The notes under the pieces are model-generated. The model ran no database searches. It saw only the letters and a program-made list of their open reading frames with translations, and was not told the origin of the DNA. A stretch of DNA of 64,000 nucleotides, taken from Gelatoporia subvermispora B (Eukaryota > Basidiomycota > Agaricomycetes > Polyporales > Gelatoporiaceae). The translations under genes were made by a program, and so were the position numbers. The stretch spans positions 716,461 to 780,460 of the forward strand of contig KB445807.1 in the NCBI GenBank assembly GCA_000320605.2. Direction: 5' to 3'. The number at the start of each line of letters is the position of its first letter. The stretch's first letter is position 1. This document shows positions 1-11,752 of the stretch, piece by piece.

Positions 1-283
1 CTCGGGGGAGGCACCAGGACGTGGTGGGGGCACCGCGAGGCATTTGAGGTCCCACAGTTGTTTCCGTAGCATTTTGATCCAAGAACCGAGATAGATGAGC
101 CATGTATTGATTCACGTCGTTGTAGACGTGTTTTACACAGCACTATCACCCAGGTCTATATCAGCATCAGAGCGCTGTAATGTTCAGTTCAGCTTAAATG
201 GCGGCTCGTATAAGGACTAGTGGCGCTCACCGTCCACCTGTGGAAGTACCGAGAAAACAGTGATCACATCCGCCTCCTGCACC

Positions 284-702
284 TCACCATCTGATCTCGA
301 ACTCTCTAAATTGAAGCCCGTCAAGTGTTTTCTCTTCTGTCACGTCTATCTTTGTGACGTGAGCATGCTTTGGGCCGATCTCCAACGCTCTCTTGCTAGA
401 GGTAAAACCAGCAAAAAACGTCAGGAATATTGACACCACCATACACAAAAAGTTGATAACGACGTACAATCTTGCTAGAGCATCCGAGGGACCTTGCGCA
501 ACACCTTCCACATCACCCCTCTACTCAATGAAAGACGCTCATGAGCTCTAGCTGCGCAACCAGAGTTGGTGCTACCACTTACGGGATGATTCCGCACCCA
601 GCCTACAACTCCCTCTTCCTGCGCTGCGCGCTTGGCAAATGCGCGGAAGGATACGCCTTGTACGCGGCCGCTCACGAGAAAGTGAAACGAGCGATAGGAC
701 AT
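284..702 (-). CDS. Acylphosphatase, three exons
   Basis: Small enzyme that hydrolyses the carboxyl-phosphate bond of acylphosphates in the cytosol. Exons 702-583, 520-468 and 395-284 join to 94 residues, the usual length for this family. The signature G-R-V-Q-G-V-S-F-R lies at residues 12-20, giving the phosphate-binding Arg20, and G-W-V-R-N ends at the catalytic Asn38. The rest of the alpha/beta sandwich follows as V-E-G-V-A-Q-G and I-G-P-K-H-A. Intron 1 opens GTAAG and closes TAG; intron 2 opens GTACG and closes CTAG. Both signature halves and the tail join in frame only with these borders. The start is the first ATG before the Y-R-S-F strand. No sign of damage. Confidence 0.93.
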
Positions 703-1637
703 GCTAACACGTCGGCGTCAGGGTGAAAGGCCTGCTTTATTCAAGTCCTGGGTAGCAAGCTTTCGAGTATAATCTTTGATAGTGAGTAGTTTCAGGTCTT
801 GGTATGTGTGGGATTGACTCAAGTCAAGCAGAGTAAGCTATCTACGATGGAAGCAGAGATCGATAAGTATGACATCATCTCATCCTCAAGCTCAAGTTTG
901 AAAGCTTCCGTGAACGGGTGTCACTACTTGCAATGCTCAGCCTGCTGTACATTCGTCTTGAAACGTAAAGTATGCTTTGAGGTATAATCTCATTGATGCT
1001 TTGAAGAGTAGAAAGGTCTGTAATTGACGCAACTTTCTGAAAACCCAGCGAGCAATAATGCGTGACCTCTGGTGAAGTGGCGAAAACGAGTCGTTGCAGT
1101 TAGCGCCCGGAGATGTTCGAATAGGATCATATCTAATCTCGCTGAGATGCAATCGGGCGCCCATGCTGGCAGGTCAACCAGTCACTGGCAGGCCTCGCAA
1201 GCCTCGCGAAACCGTCCGATCCATTCCAATATGTCCAGTCTCAATCACTACTTCTGGTGTCGCTTCAACGCTGCGAACAATGACAGACGAGTTTAGTTAA
1301 GAACGAATTATGCCCCAGCGTTTCAAGGCCTAAAGTTCGGCAATTATAACGCTAGGCTGGATGGTTGAACCTGAACATAGTATCTGATCGCAGGCCGCAG
1401 CACTGACACCTGCCTTTCGCCAAGAAGGTAGTTTGTCAGCGCAGCCACAGCCCACATTTTGGTTCAGGAACGAAACCGGGGCTTTCGTCATCACCGCATG
1501 CATATACGCAGCCGCAGCCTGCGCAGTGTCTAGAGCTTTCGCGCGTGATCATCTGCGCACGCTGCGGGGTTCGGCGCCCATGATCTGCTTCCTATATATC
1601 TCGAAACTCGGCCGAGGATTGCTGCCAGAACACAACA
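703..1637. other. Intergenic, no gene seen
   Basis: About 0.9 kb between the acylphosphatase start and the first TMB gene. The two are divergent, so both promoters should lie here. Only short reading frames without family resemblance are present, and I see no clear repeat. Confidence 0.5.
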
Positions 1638-3309
1638 ATGGCGGGACAATACCAGACTATCGCTCTCGCATCGCCTCCGCCCTATCCAGAGGGGCCTGAA
1701 AAGTCTCATCCGGAGACCCAACTGCTTCTCCCATCTCCTTCCTGTCGCCCGGTTGAGCCGCGGAGTGACAGCTCCCTGCGCAGACGTCGTAGGCTTCGCA
1801 TCGCAGTATGCGCTACCCTCCTGTTTTTGCTCTGCGCCCATGTCATCGTGGGGTGTTTCCAAAGACGCGGTCATTTCATTGTGAGTACCTAATTGACCAC
1901 GAACAAGAACTGTGGCTTCTGACTCCCATTCCTCCAGCCCTACCGCTCGTTTGGAAGCAGTGACAAGCCAGATATCGATCCTCGCTGGACACGCGATTGC
2001 ATCAAGTATGCTGAATGGAGCAAGGACGGCTCGCCTAGCTTCGACCAGGACGACTCTGACTTCGAATCTGGCGACCTCGACCGCTTCGCACACTCCGCAC
2101 GCACATCCTTCGCGCTGCCACTCTCCTCCGACCTTCTATACCTCGTCTCCCACGGTGCCCTTACATATGGGAACGTCCACATTACGCATGAGTCAGCCGA
2201 TGCGGACGATGTGAAAGTGGACATTATAATGGCGTACGATCACGAAGTCGCGTTCGAGAACGCTGAAGTGTGCTTACTCCAGGCTGCCGAGGGAAAGAAC
2301 GGTGTTGGGATTTTCGTATGTGATTCCATTCTCAATTGCATATCACCCTCACACTAACGCTACGCAGAGGCCCAAGGATTTGCGATGCAGATGGTCCCGT
2401 GAATGCGAGCAATACAGAGCGAGTTTCGAGGTGTGGGTGCGAATCCCTTCCGGCGCCGAGGAGAATGGTCCGACTGTGGTGAAGAAGTTCGAGACCGATA
2501 TGTCTCTGTTCGCGCATCGTCTGCACCAGCTTGAAGGCAAGGTGTTCTTTGATGCTATCAACTTGCAGACGTCGAACAGTCGAATTATCTCCGAAGTAGC
2601 TATCATTGAATCTATATCCTGAATGTGCTAGTACTGACAACCGTGACTAGAGCCTCGGTGCGGGTTATGCCACTCTGCGCACGTCTAACGGTCCGATCTC
2701 GGGCACGTTCAACGCATCACACCGCCTGGACCTACGCACCTCAAACGCGCCCATCGACGTTGACGTGCAGTTGCTCGACGCTGGCGACGACGACGGCACG
2801 GACCTCATCATGCGCACATCGAACAAGTACGTCCCCTAATGCCCAGCTTCCCAGGTGGCATGCAAAACCTCATATTGACGTATCCACCCTGCTGCAGCCA
2901 CATCGAGGCGACCACAACGCTCGTCTCGGCTGACGTGGACCGCACAAATGGCACGTTCTCCATCGACGCGCGCACGTCCAACGCGCACCTATCCCTCGCC
3001 GTCCCCTCCGCGCCGGTCTCGCACGTCCTCACTCTCACCGCGCGCACGTCTAACGCACGTACGTCGGCGTCTCTGCCGTCCTCATGGGAAGGCGATTTCC
3101 GCCTCCAGACGTCGCTTTACACACCGACTGTCAATGCGCACACGGAGGTGCCGGACCCCTCTGGGCAAGACCGCCGCCGCTCGGTCGCGGTGCATACAGT
3201 GCGCAAGGGGACTGTGGACGGTAGAGCTGCTTGGGTTCCGACGGAGGAACGCAAGACAGGAGTGGTGAATATGAGGACGTCAAACGCGCAATTAACACTC
3301 GGGCTTTAG
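1638..3309 (+). CDS. TMB family membrane protein, copy 1
   Basis: Function unknown. Exons 1638-1880, 1938-2315, 2368-2595, 2651-2826 and 2898-3309 give 478 residues. The tail (1-53) contains PPPY at 13-16, a PPxY motif of the kind bound by WW domains of Rsp5/NEDD4 ubiquitin ligases, and an arginine run just before a single helix at about 54-74. The outer part begins with a segment ending in N-G-V-G-I-F at exon 2, followed by a long beta-rich region with repeated R-T-S-N-(A/G) turns, which resembles the DUF4097/adhesin beta-solenoid type. A W-E-G strand and a D-P-S-G-Q-D-R-R-R segment precede the end. The positive-inside rule suggests a cytosolic N-terminus. Reading frame is open throughout. 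It is the clearest reference copy of the family. Confidence 0.85.
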
Positions 3310-3695
3310 GCCATCCGTGACGGTCGCACCCTTTAGCAATATCGCGAGACAGAGTGGAAGAGGCGTCTTGTTTCTTCGCGCCCTTCGATGTGCTGCCGAT
3401 AGTATATTTGGACTCAAGTTTGGTTCTTATATGAAAGAGACCTGATGACCCACTCAGTTCAACTCTACTACACGTCCGTCATGCATCAAGAGGAAAAAAG
3501 TGTCGCCCCTCAGTTCATCGATGGAATGTGAATTGGACGATTAGCGCATGAAGATTAAGTCTGACGTCGCGCAGCGCAATTTCAATACGGTACGAAGCGC
3601 CGAGCGCTCTGCCTGCGGTTTCTCAAGCTGCCTCATACCACGGCGGCTATCCTGCATATATCACTCGACGATGCGATAACCGTGCGCGACAAATA
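3310..3695. other. Spacer between TMB copies 1 and 2
   Basis: About 0.4 kb holding the 3' end of copy 1 and the promoter of copy 2, which run in the same direction. Nothing else is recognised. Confidence 0.5.
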
Positions 3696-5430
3696 ATGAC
3701 GGTCGCTCAAACAGCTAGGGAGGATGAGAAGAATCTCCTCCCGGTGTTCCTGTCTCCTACAGATATTACAACCAATCTGGCCTGCGTCGAAGATGACCTG
3801 AAGAGTTCCGAAGAGATGGCGATACGAAAGAAGAGGTGCCAGCTAGCTATGCTCAGCTTCTTCTGCGGCGCGATATGGCTCATGGTTCTCTTCGTCCCAT
3901 ACGTCTTGCTGCTGCAGTCACCAGATGAAGCTCATGTCGAATCTGTACGTACTCTACGCTATCCTGTGCGCGTATAACACCCCACTCCTGGATTGTGTTA
4001 TATTTGCAGCCGAAGCGCGAGTGGGGCACTCCCGAAACCGGCCTCGATGAGTTTGGGTCCTGGGACGTAGGCATAAATGTTCACGGATGGACACGCGCGG
4101 ACTGTGCCGCGAATGCAAACTGGACGATGACGCGGTTCCCGATGCCACCGTACCCTAATCATACAGTGCAGTACGCATCGGCATCGTTTGCGCTCCCCCT
4201 CACATTGGAAGTTCTGCACCTCGTGGGCCGCGGGTCGCTGGCACGTGGGACCGTCCACATAACGGATACTGGCGTGGCTTCCTCGGGAGAGGTAATCTTC
4301 AATGTCGAAATAGGCTTCCTCCATAACAAGACTTTCGATGAGACAACGGTATGCTTGATGCGTCCGCGACAGAACCGCTATGGTGTTGGGATATTCGTAA
4401 GTCCGCCGAGTCGTATTCTTATGTACGAACGGGAACAACGCTAATTTACGACGGTAGAGCCCTCCCGGCCTAGATAGTCCAGAATATGCAGGATCATTCA
4501 CGATCGATGTGCAGATCCCGCCCGGACCTTCTCGAGACTCGCCATCCCTGGTCAAGCAGCTCGAGCTCGACATGCCGCAATTCGAAATCAAAGTGGACCA
4601 TCTGCAAGATACTGTGCTATTTGACACGATATCACTGAGCACATCGAACAAACCCATTATCGCAGACGTAAGTACCCATATGCAGCTCCTCTATCCACCG
4701 CGATAAACTTGACGTTCCTGCAGAGCCTCGCAGCGCGCCGTGCGACGCTCCGCACATCACAGGCCGAAATCGAGGGTCGCTTCAACATTTCGAGTTCCCT
4801 CTCACTAATCACGTCGCGCGCGCCCATCCGCGCCGACACACAGCTCCGCAACTCGGGCAGCCTCCAGGACGGAGCGACCGCGCTCTGGGCACGCACGTCC
4901 TTCCCTGGGTATGTCTCCGCCAGATGTGCTCGCCCCCCACTGCACCGCGCTAACACCCGCCCAGGCCCCTCGACCTGACCGCAGAGCTCATCTCCCCACC
5001 AAGCATTCCGGGCACATTCCAGATCGACGCCCGCGCGAGCGAGAGCCCGCTCACTATCCGCACGTTCGTCGCGCCTCCCCCTTCCCCTCCCCCTTCTCAG
5101 CCCGCACCGTTCCCCGGGCCCTTCCCGCCGGCCCGGCCCCCCTTCCTCGCGCTCACCGCGCTCACGTCCGGCGCGCCCGCGTCCGTAGCGCTGCACCCTG
5201 GGTGGGAGGGCACCTTCGCGCTGCGCTCGTCCGAGGTAGCGCCGTCCCTCGAGTATGACCCCGCCGCGCCGGACCCGAGCGGCCGCGGGCGCACAAGGAA
5301 AGTCCAGATTGTGCGCGAGCGGGAGGGCGAGCTGGGCGGGTATGTAGAGTGGGCGCCGGGTGGGCAGGGCGACGCGGGCGGGCGCGTAGTCGTCGGGACC
5401 ATGCGTGGGCCTGTGGCTCTGCGGTTCTGA
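3696..5430 (+). CDS. TMB family membrane protein, copy 2
   Basis: Exons 3696-3944, 4010-4396, 4458-4667, 4724-4908 and 4965-5430 give 498 residues. The helix is at about 50-73 after an R-K-K-R patch; there is no PPxY motif in the tail. The outer part keeps the family pattern (Y-G-V-G-I-F at the end of exon 2, D-T-I-S-L-S-T-S-N at the end of exon 3). The last exon is longer than in copy 1 because of an insertion rich in proline, serine and phenylalanine near 5060-5140, before the conserved W-E-G-T-F and D-P-S-G-R-G-R segments. Exon 5 is very GC rich compared with the neighbours. It lies head-to-tail with copy 1, as expected from tandem duplication, but the proteins are well diverged. Confidence 0.83.
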
Positions 5431-5828
5431 GTAGTTTTGCATGGGATGAAAGTGCAGAATGGATCGATGTAATGTAGCTGTAAAGGTCGATTTCACTGCG
5501 TATTTTTTTGGAGAAGCGATATGGCCTGGCAACAACTAACTTGGTTAGCCCACGCCAGGCCCGTACTGCGTATTTCGATGTTGCATGAATCTGTAGGTTG
5601 TGAGGTTGTCAGACTGTCTCGATTTCGAACCGTGGAGTTGGGTGACATCGGCTACATTCGCGTACAAGCACATCCACACGCCCGTACCATATTATCACAC
5701 CCCACGAACACCTTCCATCCCGCGCACGAGAACAAGAATATCGCAACTCATCCCGCCTCTCACTCACCCGCACCTCGGCCAACCTCAGCCTCGCACATCG
5801 GCACCGCCCGCACGAGACGCGTCTATAT
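5431..5828. other. Intergenic, no gene seen
   Basis: About 0.4 kb between TMB copy 2 and the first tRNA-Leu. It contains a C- and A-rich stretch near 5670-5810 and no supported gene. Confidence 0.5.
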
Positions 5829-5920
5829 GGTGAGATGGCCGAGCGGTCTAAGGCGCCAGACTAAGGAACTCTGTGTTCATCTGGTCCGAAAGGGCGTGGG
5901 TTCGAATCCCACTCTCATCA
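5829..5920 (+). tRNA. tRNA-Leu(AAG) with 12-nt intron
   Basis: The acceptor stem pairs GGTGAGA with TCTCATC (one G-U), followed by discriminator A. The anticodon stem CCAGA/TCTGG closes the loop CTAAGG-A, giving anticodon AAG at 5863-5865. A 12-nt intron, 5867-5878, sits in the canonical place one base 3' of the anticodon. The long variable arm and the T arm GTGGG-TTCGAAT-CCCAC are typical of leucine tRNA. Confidence 0.93.
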
Positions 5921-6058
5921 GTACCATAGGCAACTGCTGCTGCTTTTTTGCTCTCCTGTGCTCTCGAGTCCTCCCCCAGCATGCTGCTCGGCTGCTCTTT
6001 TCCACCGACTCGAAAGCCTCAAATAGCCCTAGTGAGCTACAGGAGCACAGCGCTTTAT

Positions 6059-6163
6059 GGCGAGATGGCCGAGCGGTCTAAGGCGCCAGACTAAGGTGAT
6101 CGGTTCTGTGGCGAATGGTCAATCTGGTCCGAAAGGGCGTGGGTTCGAATCCCACTCTCGTCA
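6059..6163 (+). tRNA. tRNA-Leu(AAG) with 25-nt intron
   Basis: Same mature sequence as the copy 230 bp upstream, except that base pair 3-70 is C-G instead of T-A, a compensated change in GGCGAGA/TCTCGTC. The anticodon AAG is at 6093-6095 and the intron at 6097-6121 is 25 nt with an unrelated sequence. The pair looks like a local duplication kept functional. Confidence 0.93.
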
Positions 6164-6535
6164 CGTAATTAGTGGAATGTACGTTTTGTTCCAGATCAAT
6201 TTGAAGAGCACACGACCACCCCACGCCCTCGCGCACAACCCGGGCAGGCTCAACAACCCACTATTTTGCAATTCATAACTGGACGCTTACAACCACGATC
6301 CGCTCTCATACAGATCCATGCATGCGTATTTCATGATACTAATGACTATACAGGAACAAGCAGAAGTACAACGTGACACGTAAAACACATCCAACACCAG
6401 TACCGGTCCCAACCCTCTCATACATGACATGGCGCCTCTCGCAGTGCACAAAAGCCCACGAGCGGCCCGGATATCCACCCTCACACAGCGTGAGCACCCC
6501 ACGCCGCTCACAACGAACAACACACGCCTCTCGAC
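6164..6535. other. Intergenic, 3' flank of the protease
   Basis: About 0.4 kb between tRNA-Leu and the stop of the S8 protease. No gene is supported. Confidence 0.5.
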
Positions 6536-8120
6536 TTACGCAGTGGCGTTGTTGAAGATGAGCAAGTTCGGCGTGCCCTTGGGCAGCTCATCGAGCGCAC
6601 CAGGCGTCGAAAGCAACAGCAGCTGGCGCTTGAGCTCCGCGGGGGTGAGCGTCGGGTCCTTCGGCGTGGGCGCGACGGCCTCGACGAGCGCGTGCGGGGG
6701 CAAGAATGCAGCCGCCCATCCGGGCAGCACCGCGTGCGCCGCCGCGTACACACGCAGCAGCGCCGGCGCGGCGAGGTCGGGTTCGAGCGCGGGGTTGAAC
6801 GTCTTGGAGGGGTAGATCGAGAGGAGGTACGCGAGCATGCCGGCGGTGTGCGGGGACGCCATGGACGTGCCGGAGAGCGTGGACGTCGCGACGGGGCTGC
6901 CGACCCAGGTCGAGAGGATGTTCAGGCCGGGGGCGAACACGTCGACGCAGGTGCCGTGGTTGGAGAAGTAGGCACGCTCGTCGCCGAGCGTCGACGCGCC
7001 GACGGTGACCGCCTTCTCGGCGGCCGCCGGCGAGTTGTTGCACGCGTCCCGGTTGTCGTTACCTTGTGCATCAGTCAGTATATGCGCAGTCAATTCGGAT
7101 TGTGGCTGACAAATGACATACCTGCTGCGACGGAGAAGTGCATGCCGTTGTCGACAGCCTTGTTGACAGTGTCGTCAAGAGCCCGAGACTTGCCGCCGCC
7201 GAGGGACATATTCGCAACAGAGCCCTTGTGCTTCGTCTTGCCGGTGCGTGCGAGCTCCTCCTTCGCAGCCGCCATCTTCGCGGCAGCGGACTCCGCCGCC
7301 CAGACGACACCGGAGACGACGTCGCTCATCGTGCCGCTGCCGTTGCTGCCAAGCACCTTGACGGCGACCACGTGTGCCTTCTTTGCAATGCCGTACTTGC
7401 GCGACGCGATGGTACCGGCGCAGTGCGTGCCGTGGCCATTCCCGTCTTCGTCAACATCGTTCTGCGGGACTGTCTTGCCCCACGATGCGCGGCCCTCGAA
7501 CTCGGCGTGGCCCACGAAGATACCGGTGTCGATGACGTACACGTCAACGCCCTCTCCTCCATCCTTATCATACTCGTACTTCGTGAATGTGCTGAACGTC
7601 AGCCGTGGTCGGTGAGACACGCGTGCAAGACCCTGAAATACCGAGGGTCAGTAACAGGAGAACGGCGCTTGCGGAAGCAATATACCCATGGAGCGCCCCT
7701 CTGCGTCTCAAACGAATCCATGGTAGGCGCGATCTCTAATGTCTTCACAATCTGGTCGAGCTCGACATACTCGACCTCAGGCATCTGTCGTATCCGGGAC
7801 ACAGTCGCCTCGCTGAACTTGCCGGCGTAGCCCTTCACGTGTCCGTCATAGATGTGGGTGAGGCCGTCGGAGCCGTCACCGACGAGTGGCACCTCCTCGT
7901 GCGCACTGGCGACGAAGTTCATGTGGTTCTGCATGAGGGTGGGCGCGATGTCGTCGCGGAACATGACAATGTACGACCCGTTGACGGTCCCGTGCGGGTG
8001 GTGCTCCGCCATCAGCGGCGCGAATGTGAGCCCTGTCCGCTCGCGGGGAACATCGTGAGGGAAGGTGGACAGAGGGCTGGCATACGCCAGCGAGGCAGCG
8101 AGGAGGGGGATGATGAACAT
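6536..8120 (-). CDS. Secreted subtilisin-like serine protease (S8, proteinase K type)
   Basis: Exons 8120-7686, 7632-7122 and 7062-6536 encode 490 residues. A signal peptide (F-I-I-P-L-L-A-A-S) precedes an I9 propeptide that starts at S-Y-I-V-M-F and ends near V-E-Y-V-E-L-D. The mature enzyme begins after A-P-W-G-L-A-R. The catalytic triad is visible: Asp180 in V-I-D-T-G, His212 in G-N-G-H-G-T-H-C-A-G and Ser382 in S-G-T-S-M-A-S-P-H, and V-A-A-G-N-D-N carries the oxyanion Asn. Length and order match secreted fungal S8A proteases that digest protein outside the cell. The C-terminus runs about 110 residues beyond the Ser motif, ending close to the usual N-L-L-x-x-N-N. Intron 2 ends in AAG rather than CAG or TAG, but only that border restores V-A-A-G-N. 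Confidence 0.95.
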
Positions 8121-9359
8121 CGTCGTGGATGTCCTTGACGATGGTGGTGCGAGAGGGCCGCGCACGCGCAGTCTGATAACGGTATGGGATTTGTTTGGTC
8201 CTGTTTCGAATGTGGCTGGCGCACTCCGCTCTCCCTGAGGACCCCGGTTTTGGAATGCACCGCCCATGTCGCACGAACGCAAGCAGCTGCCGGGGTTTGA
8301 CCGGGCGCGCGCGGCCGGGGGCGGGTTCTGTAGAGATAAGCGTCAGTCTGCCCGTTTGCGGCGCAAGCTTTCTCCTACGAACTGAGGTGCTCACCTCTCA
8401 TCTCAGCCAGGCGCGGAAGCATTCCCGACTGGTCCGTTCCGAGGAGTTTCACGGGGTCCTGCTCGCAGCACTTTGGCTGAGCGAGCTCCGAGTCAGAGAT
8501 ACCGTCAGCGCATGCGCTCGCGTGCCTCGAACCGGTGGTCGCACTACTGTGGAGGTAGATGAGCGTCAGCCACCTGTCGGAGCCAGCCGTGTGCGCTGCA
8601 CGTCACCTCACACGCGCGGTTTCGTCTCCTTGAATGTCGGTCGGTGACTCGACTCATTGCCTCCAAAACGTGCCATGGGACGGATTCGCAGACCCATAGG
8701 AGATGGTGGTGGAAGGGGGAAAAGAAGGTGTATGCTCGAGGTCAACGCGACGCCATTATATATATGTTTTGGGCTGTACTCACGTCCAATCCAATAAAGA
8801 TGGACGTCAATGAACTAAGATAGAACGCCGATGCAGAAGCAGATAATAAATATAGACGCAGAAGCGTTCATAGAGATAGAAGCTGATGATGACAGCAGTG
8901 TTCTGAGGCATCCGCACCAAAAAAGGAAGGAGGCCTGCCAAAGTGGGCAGCTCTTCGCTTCCGTAGTTCGTCGAGGACGCCTAAAACGTATGACGCAAGA
9001 CGCTCTCTACAGATCATTCCATCATTTATGCTCGTTGTATTTCTCACCCACATGCTCACCTTGCTCGAAGTGCCCTATACACTCGTAGTATCGAGGTAGG
9101 CCCCGGAGTCGCCGACTGACCACTGAGCCGCGCCTGGTAGTCGGCTCGTGACGATGGCCCAGTCTGTGCTTTGAGTGTACTTCTGTAGCAGTAGTGGTAG
9201 CTCTGGTACAGCTTTTTCGAAAGCGGTGGCGAGGCGGTTATGTCCTGTACATGCTAGGTAGTACCTGCCCTACCCCATACTAGTATGGGTACAGGACCCC
9301 GGTGTTCCGAACCGGGTGTTATGTCCTCCTCCTCCTCCGCAGCGACTGGCCTTTGCGTT
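8121..9359. other. Protease upstream region; gene-poor
   Basis: Upstream side of the protease gene and beyond. Short reading frames do not resemble known proteins. A TATA-like ATATATAT run occurs at about 8757-8764, too far upstream of the protease ATG (over 600 bp) to be assigned with confidence. An inverted repeat is listed separately at 9242-9297. Confidence 0.45.
9242..9297. repeat. Nested inverted repeat
   Basis: GTCCTGTAC at 9242-9250 is matched in reverse by GTACAGGAC at 9289-9297. Nested inside it is a perfect 16-bp palindrome, CCCATACTAGTATGGG, at 9274-9289. It could form a hairpin or be a small-element footprint; no flanking target duplication is obvious. Confidence 0.6.
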
Positions 9360-9449
9360 GCGTAGTTAGCAACTCACACAGTGGTCTGTGTATGACCATC
9401 ACACCTATAACGAAAGATCTCAGATAGGTACGCCCTGCATATATGGAGT
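9360..9449. repeat. 90-bp repeat shared with family U upstream region
   Basis: This stretch, from GCGTAGTTAG to ATATGGAGTA, matches 11753-11842 along its whole 90-base length with scattered substitutions. The second copy lies directly upstream of the family U gene on the minus strand; this copy has no recognisable gene on its lower-coordinate side. It may be all that remains of another family U locus, or an element-derived sequence. Confidence 0.7.
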
Positions 9450-10987
9450 ATCGCGCATCAGCCTGTCTGACAGGAACGATCCCCCGCCCAGCATGCTTTT
9501 AGCGTTGTCGTGTGATTGACAATATGAGCTCTTCCAACTCTGAGAGTGTGAGCCCTACAACGAGATGGAGAACTGCACTGGCTGACCTCGATTTTACAAT
9601 TCGTCTGTACGATTGACCCAGCACATCTCCCCGGGTCCCTGGCAGGCAAAGCCGGGCGGGGACGTCCGGACGGCACCAAGCCGATGCAACGTAACAAAAC
9701 AAGCGTTTGCTCTGATATCTTGACGCTCGCCGTTGCGCGCCATTGCGCCATCGTTGCCCCGGATACACCAGTCCCATGTAGACGCCATCCCGGTTGGAAC
9801 CGGCACGTGCGGACCACGACTGTTCCTCATGCAGGGCACAACCTTCGACTTCAGGGAGACATCCCCGTTCTGTTGGCTGTGCGTTGTGCTTCCCAGACTC
9901 TACGGCGACAGACGTATTCGAAATACCGGCATTTACAAAGCTCCAGACAGTGCTGTCTGATCACACACGATTTAGACAGACGAGACTGCGCGGTACCTTC
10001 CATCACGTCTATCACGCGTGCCTGACAGTGTCTGCTTTCCGCACCGCCAGGACCCTAGGTTCAACTGACATGTCCTTTTGCGCAAGCTGTACTTCCCGGA
10101 GGACGAAGCTGCTGCTTGATGGGGTTCTATTGGCGGGTGTCCGCTCGAAATGCAGACAGTTGGTAACAGTAGGCCCTCAAGTATGACTCCTCGCCCATCG
10201 TTTCAAAGAGTCTACAATAATCTAAGCACGTCTCATGTTCTCGCGCGTCTGCTCCGTCTGCGTCCTGGGCTCGTACCAAGCAAAATGTTGCTGAACCATA
10301 TTCAGAACATCTTCCCCCTGCCAGGATGGCTCTGGTGCACTCTAGGATCGCCCCGCTCGGCATCAGAACAGTTCACGATTAGTGTTCGCGCACTTTGCGC
10401 GCCTTCCTCACTACCTGCGATCCTGACACGCTTGGGAGACGCTCCAAAGCGCCCAGGACTCTGGCAGGCTCGAAAGTACGGCGAGTGGCGTTCAGGACAG
10501 CTAGTTGTTGTCCCGATGGACCCTTCGTTGTACTCAAAGGCACTTCAACGGCGTCGAACACAGCTGTAACCTGGCATCATCTTCCGGTGGGTTGCACATC
10601 GTGGTCGCGCTAGCGCGAAGTCCTCCCATGCGCAGACTAATCGACGTCGATCTGGAGCGTCGTCGTTTGTTTCTCCGTTCAGGTATAGGGTCACTACATG
10701 AACTCGCTGAGCTTCCCTTTATTTTCCACGTCTTTCTGATGATCTTTGTGAGCGAGCCAAATTGATGGCTCTCACGTCATCGGTGGACCTTCGCCCAACC
10801 CGGGCCGCGCAGTCTGTAAGCGCGTCGCGTCGCGTGGAGGTTTTGAGTTCGAACTGTGGCTTAGGATGTTCAATGTCAGCGTTCGCAGCAGTGTCGAACC
10901 TGGCGCGTCTGATATTTCGCTGGCAATGACATTTCGACAAGGCGATTACAACAGACATTTGCTACAGACCGATTCCGTACATATTCT
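9450..10987. other. Gene-poor region
   Basis: About 1.5 kb without a supported gene. The open frames on both strands are overlapping, lack splice-consistent continuation and show no motif I recognise. Confidence 0.5.
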
Positions 10988-11624
10988 CTACAAATCCGAC
11001 CTCCAGTACCAATGATCCATGTCGAGATACCACTTTGGGTCCTCAATCTCGCCAAGGTACTCCTTAAGCTTGGGGCCAATCTCTTTCCATCTGGCGCTCG
11101 GTGCCCAGTTCGTGCAGAGGGATATAATCCCGACCAGCTTGTCCTCACAGTACACAAGCTTCAAGTCTGCCGGATGCTCGATAACCTCGCCCATGATGTG
11201 GTTCATCACCTTCGCGACCGCTTTGAGATCACTGCGCATCGGTACTTCGGGAGTGTACCCAAGGCCGAGGGCGAGCTCTTGCAGCCTGTCGACGGTGATT
11301 GGATAGCCGTAGTGTAGCCTCGGAGGAAGGGGCTCGAACGAGTATGGCGCGCGCAGAATTCGCTCCAGTTTTGGCAGAGCAGGGGTCTGTCGAGCGAGTG
11401 CCAAGGAATGCGGCTGTGGCTTGTGAGTAGATCACAGCTGTATGTTCAAGCCATAAAATTCTTACCGGTTTCTGGGGCTTCAGGCTGTCAGGCAAACCGG
11501 CCACACGTTCGGCTCGGAACTCCTGGTAAGCCTTGAATCTGTCTTCGTCGGACATGGTCGGAAGGCGGGCGAGCAGGTCTAGCTTAGCCAGTATTTTGTC
11601 TTCCATTGTCATTGAGGAGGTCAT
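10988..11624 (-). CDS. Unknown protein, family U copy 1
   Basis: I do not recognise this protein. Exons 11624-11466 and 11419-10988 give 196 residues with no signal peptide or membrane helix. The N-terminus has K-L-D-L-L-A-R-L-P-T and F-R-A-E-R-V-A-G-L-P; the second exon carries H-Y-G-Y-P near V-D-R-L-Q-E-L-A and a conserved core V-M-N-H-I-M-G-E-V-I-E-H-P. The C-terminus has L-K-E-Y-L-G-E-I-E-D-P-K-W-Y-L-D. The 46-nt intron ends in AAG. Related sequences lie at 11960-12475 (broken) and 62958-63604, so this is a small local family. A TATA-like run at about 11741-11750 sits some 120 bp before the ATG. Confidence 0.7.
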
Positions 11625-11752
11625 TCCAGGCGGAAGTCAGTGTGGGGATGGGAGAAGTACCGCTGACTCCTGAGATTGTGGCGAAGTTCAACTTCGCGTG
11701 AGGATATGCACGTGCGCTTGTTCAACTCCAACGTGAGGTTTATATATATTTT

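Noticed and set aside
4657..5535. Open frame of 292 codons opposite TMB copy 2
   Set aside because: It comes from the very GC-rich last exon of copy 2 read backwards and is almost all Arg/Gly/Ala.
6692..7615. Open frame of 307 codons opposite the S8 protease
   Set aside because: The protease on the other strand has all catalytic motifs; this frame has none.
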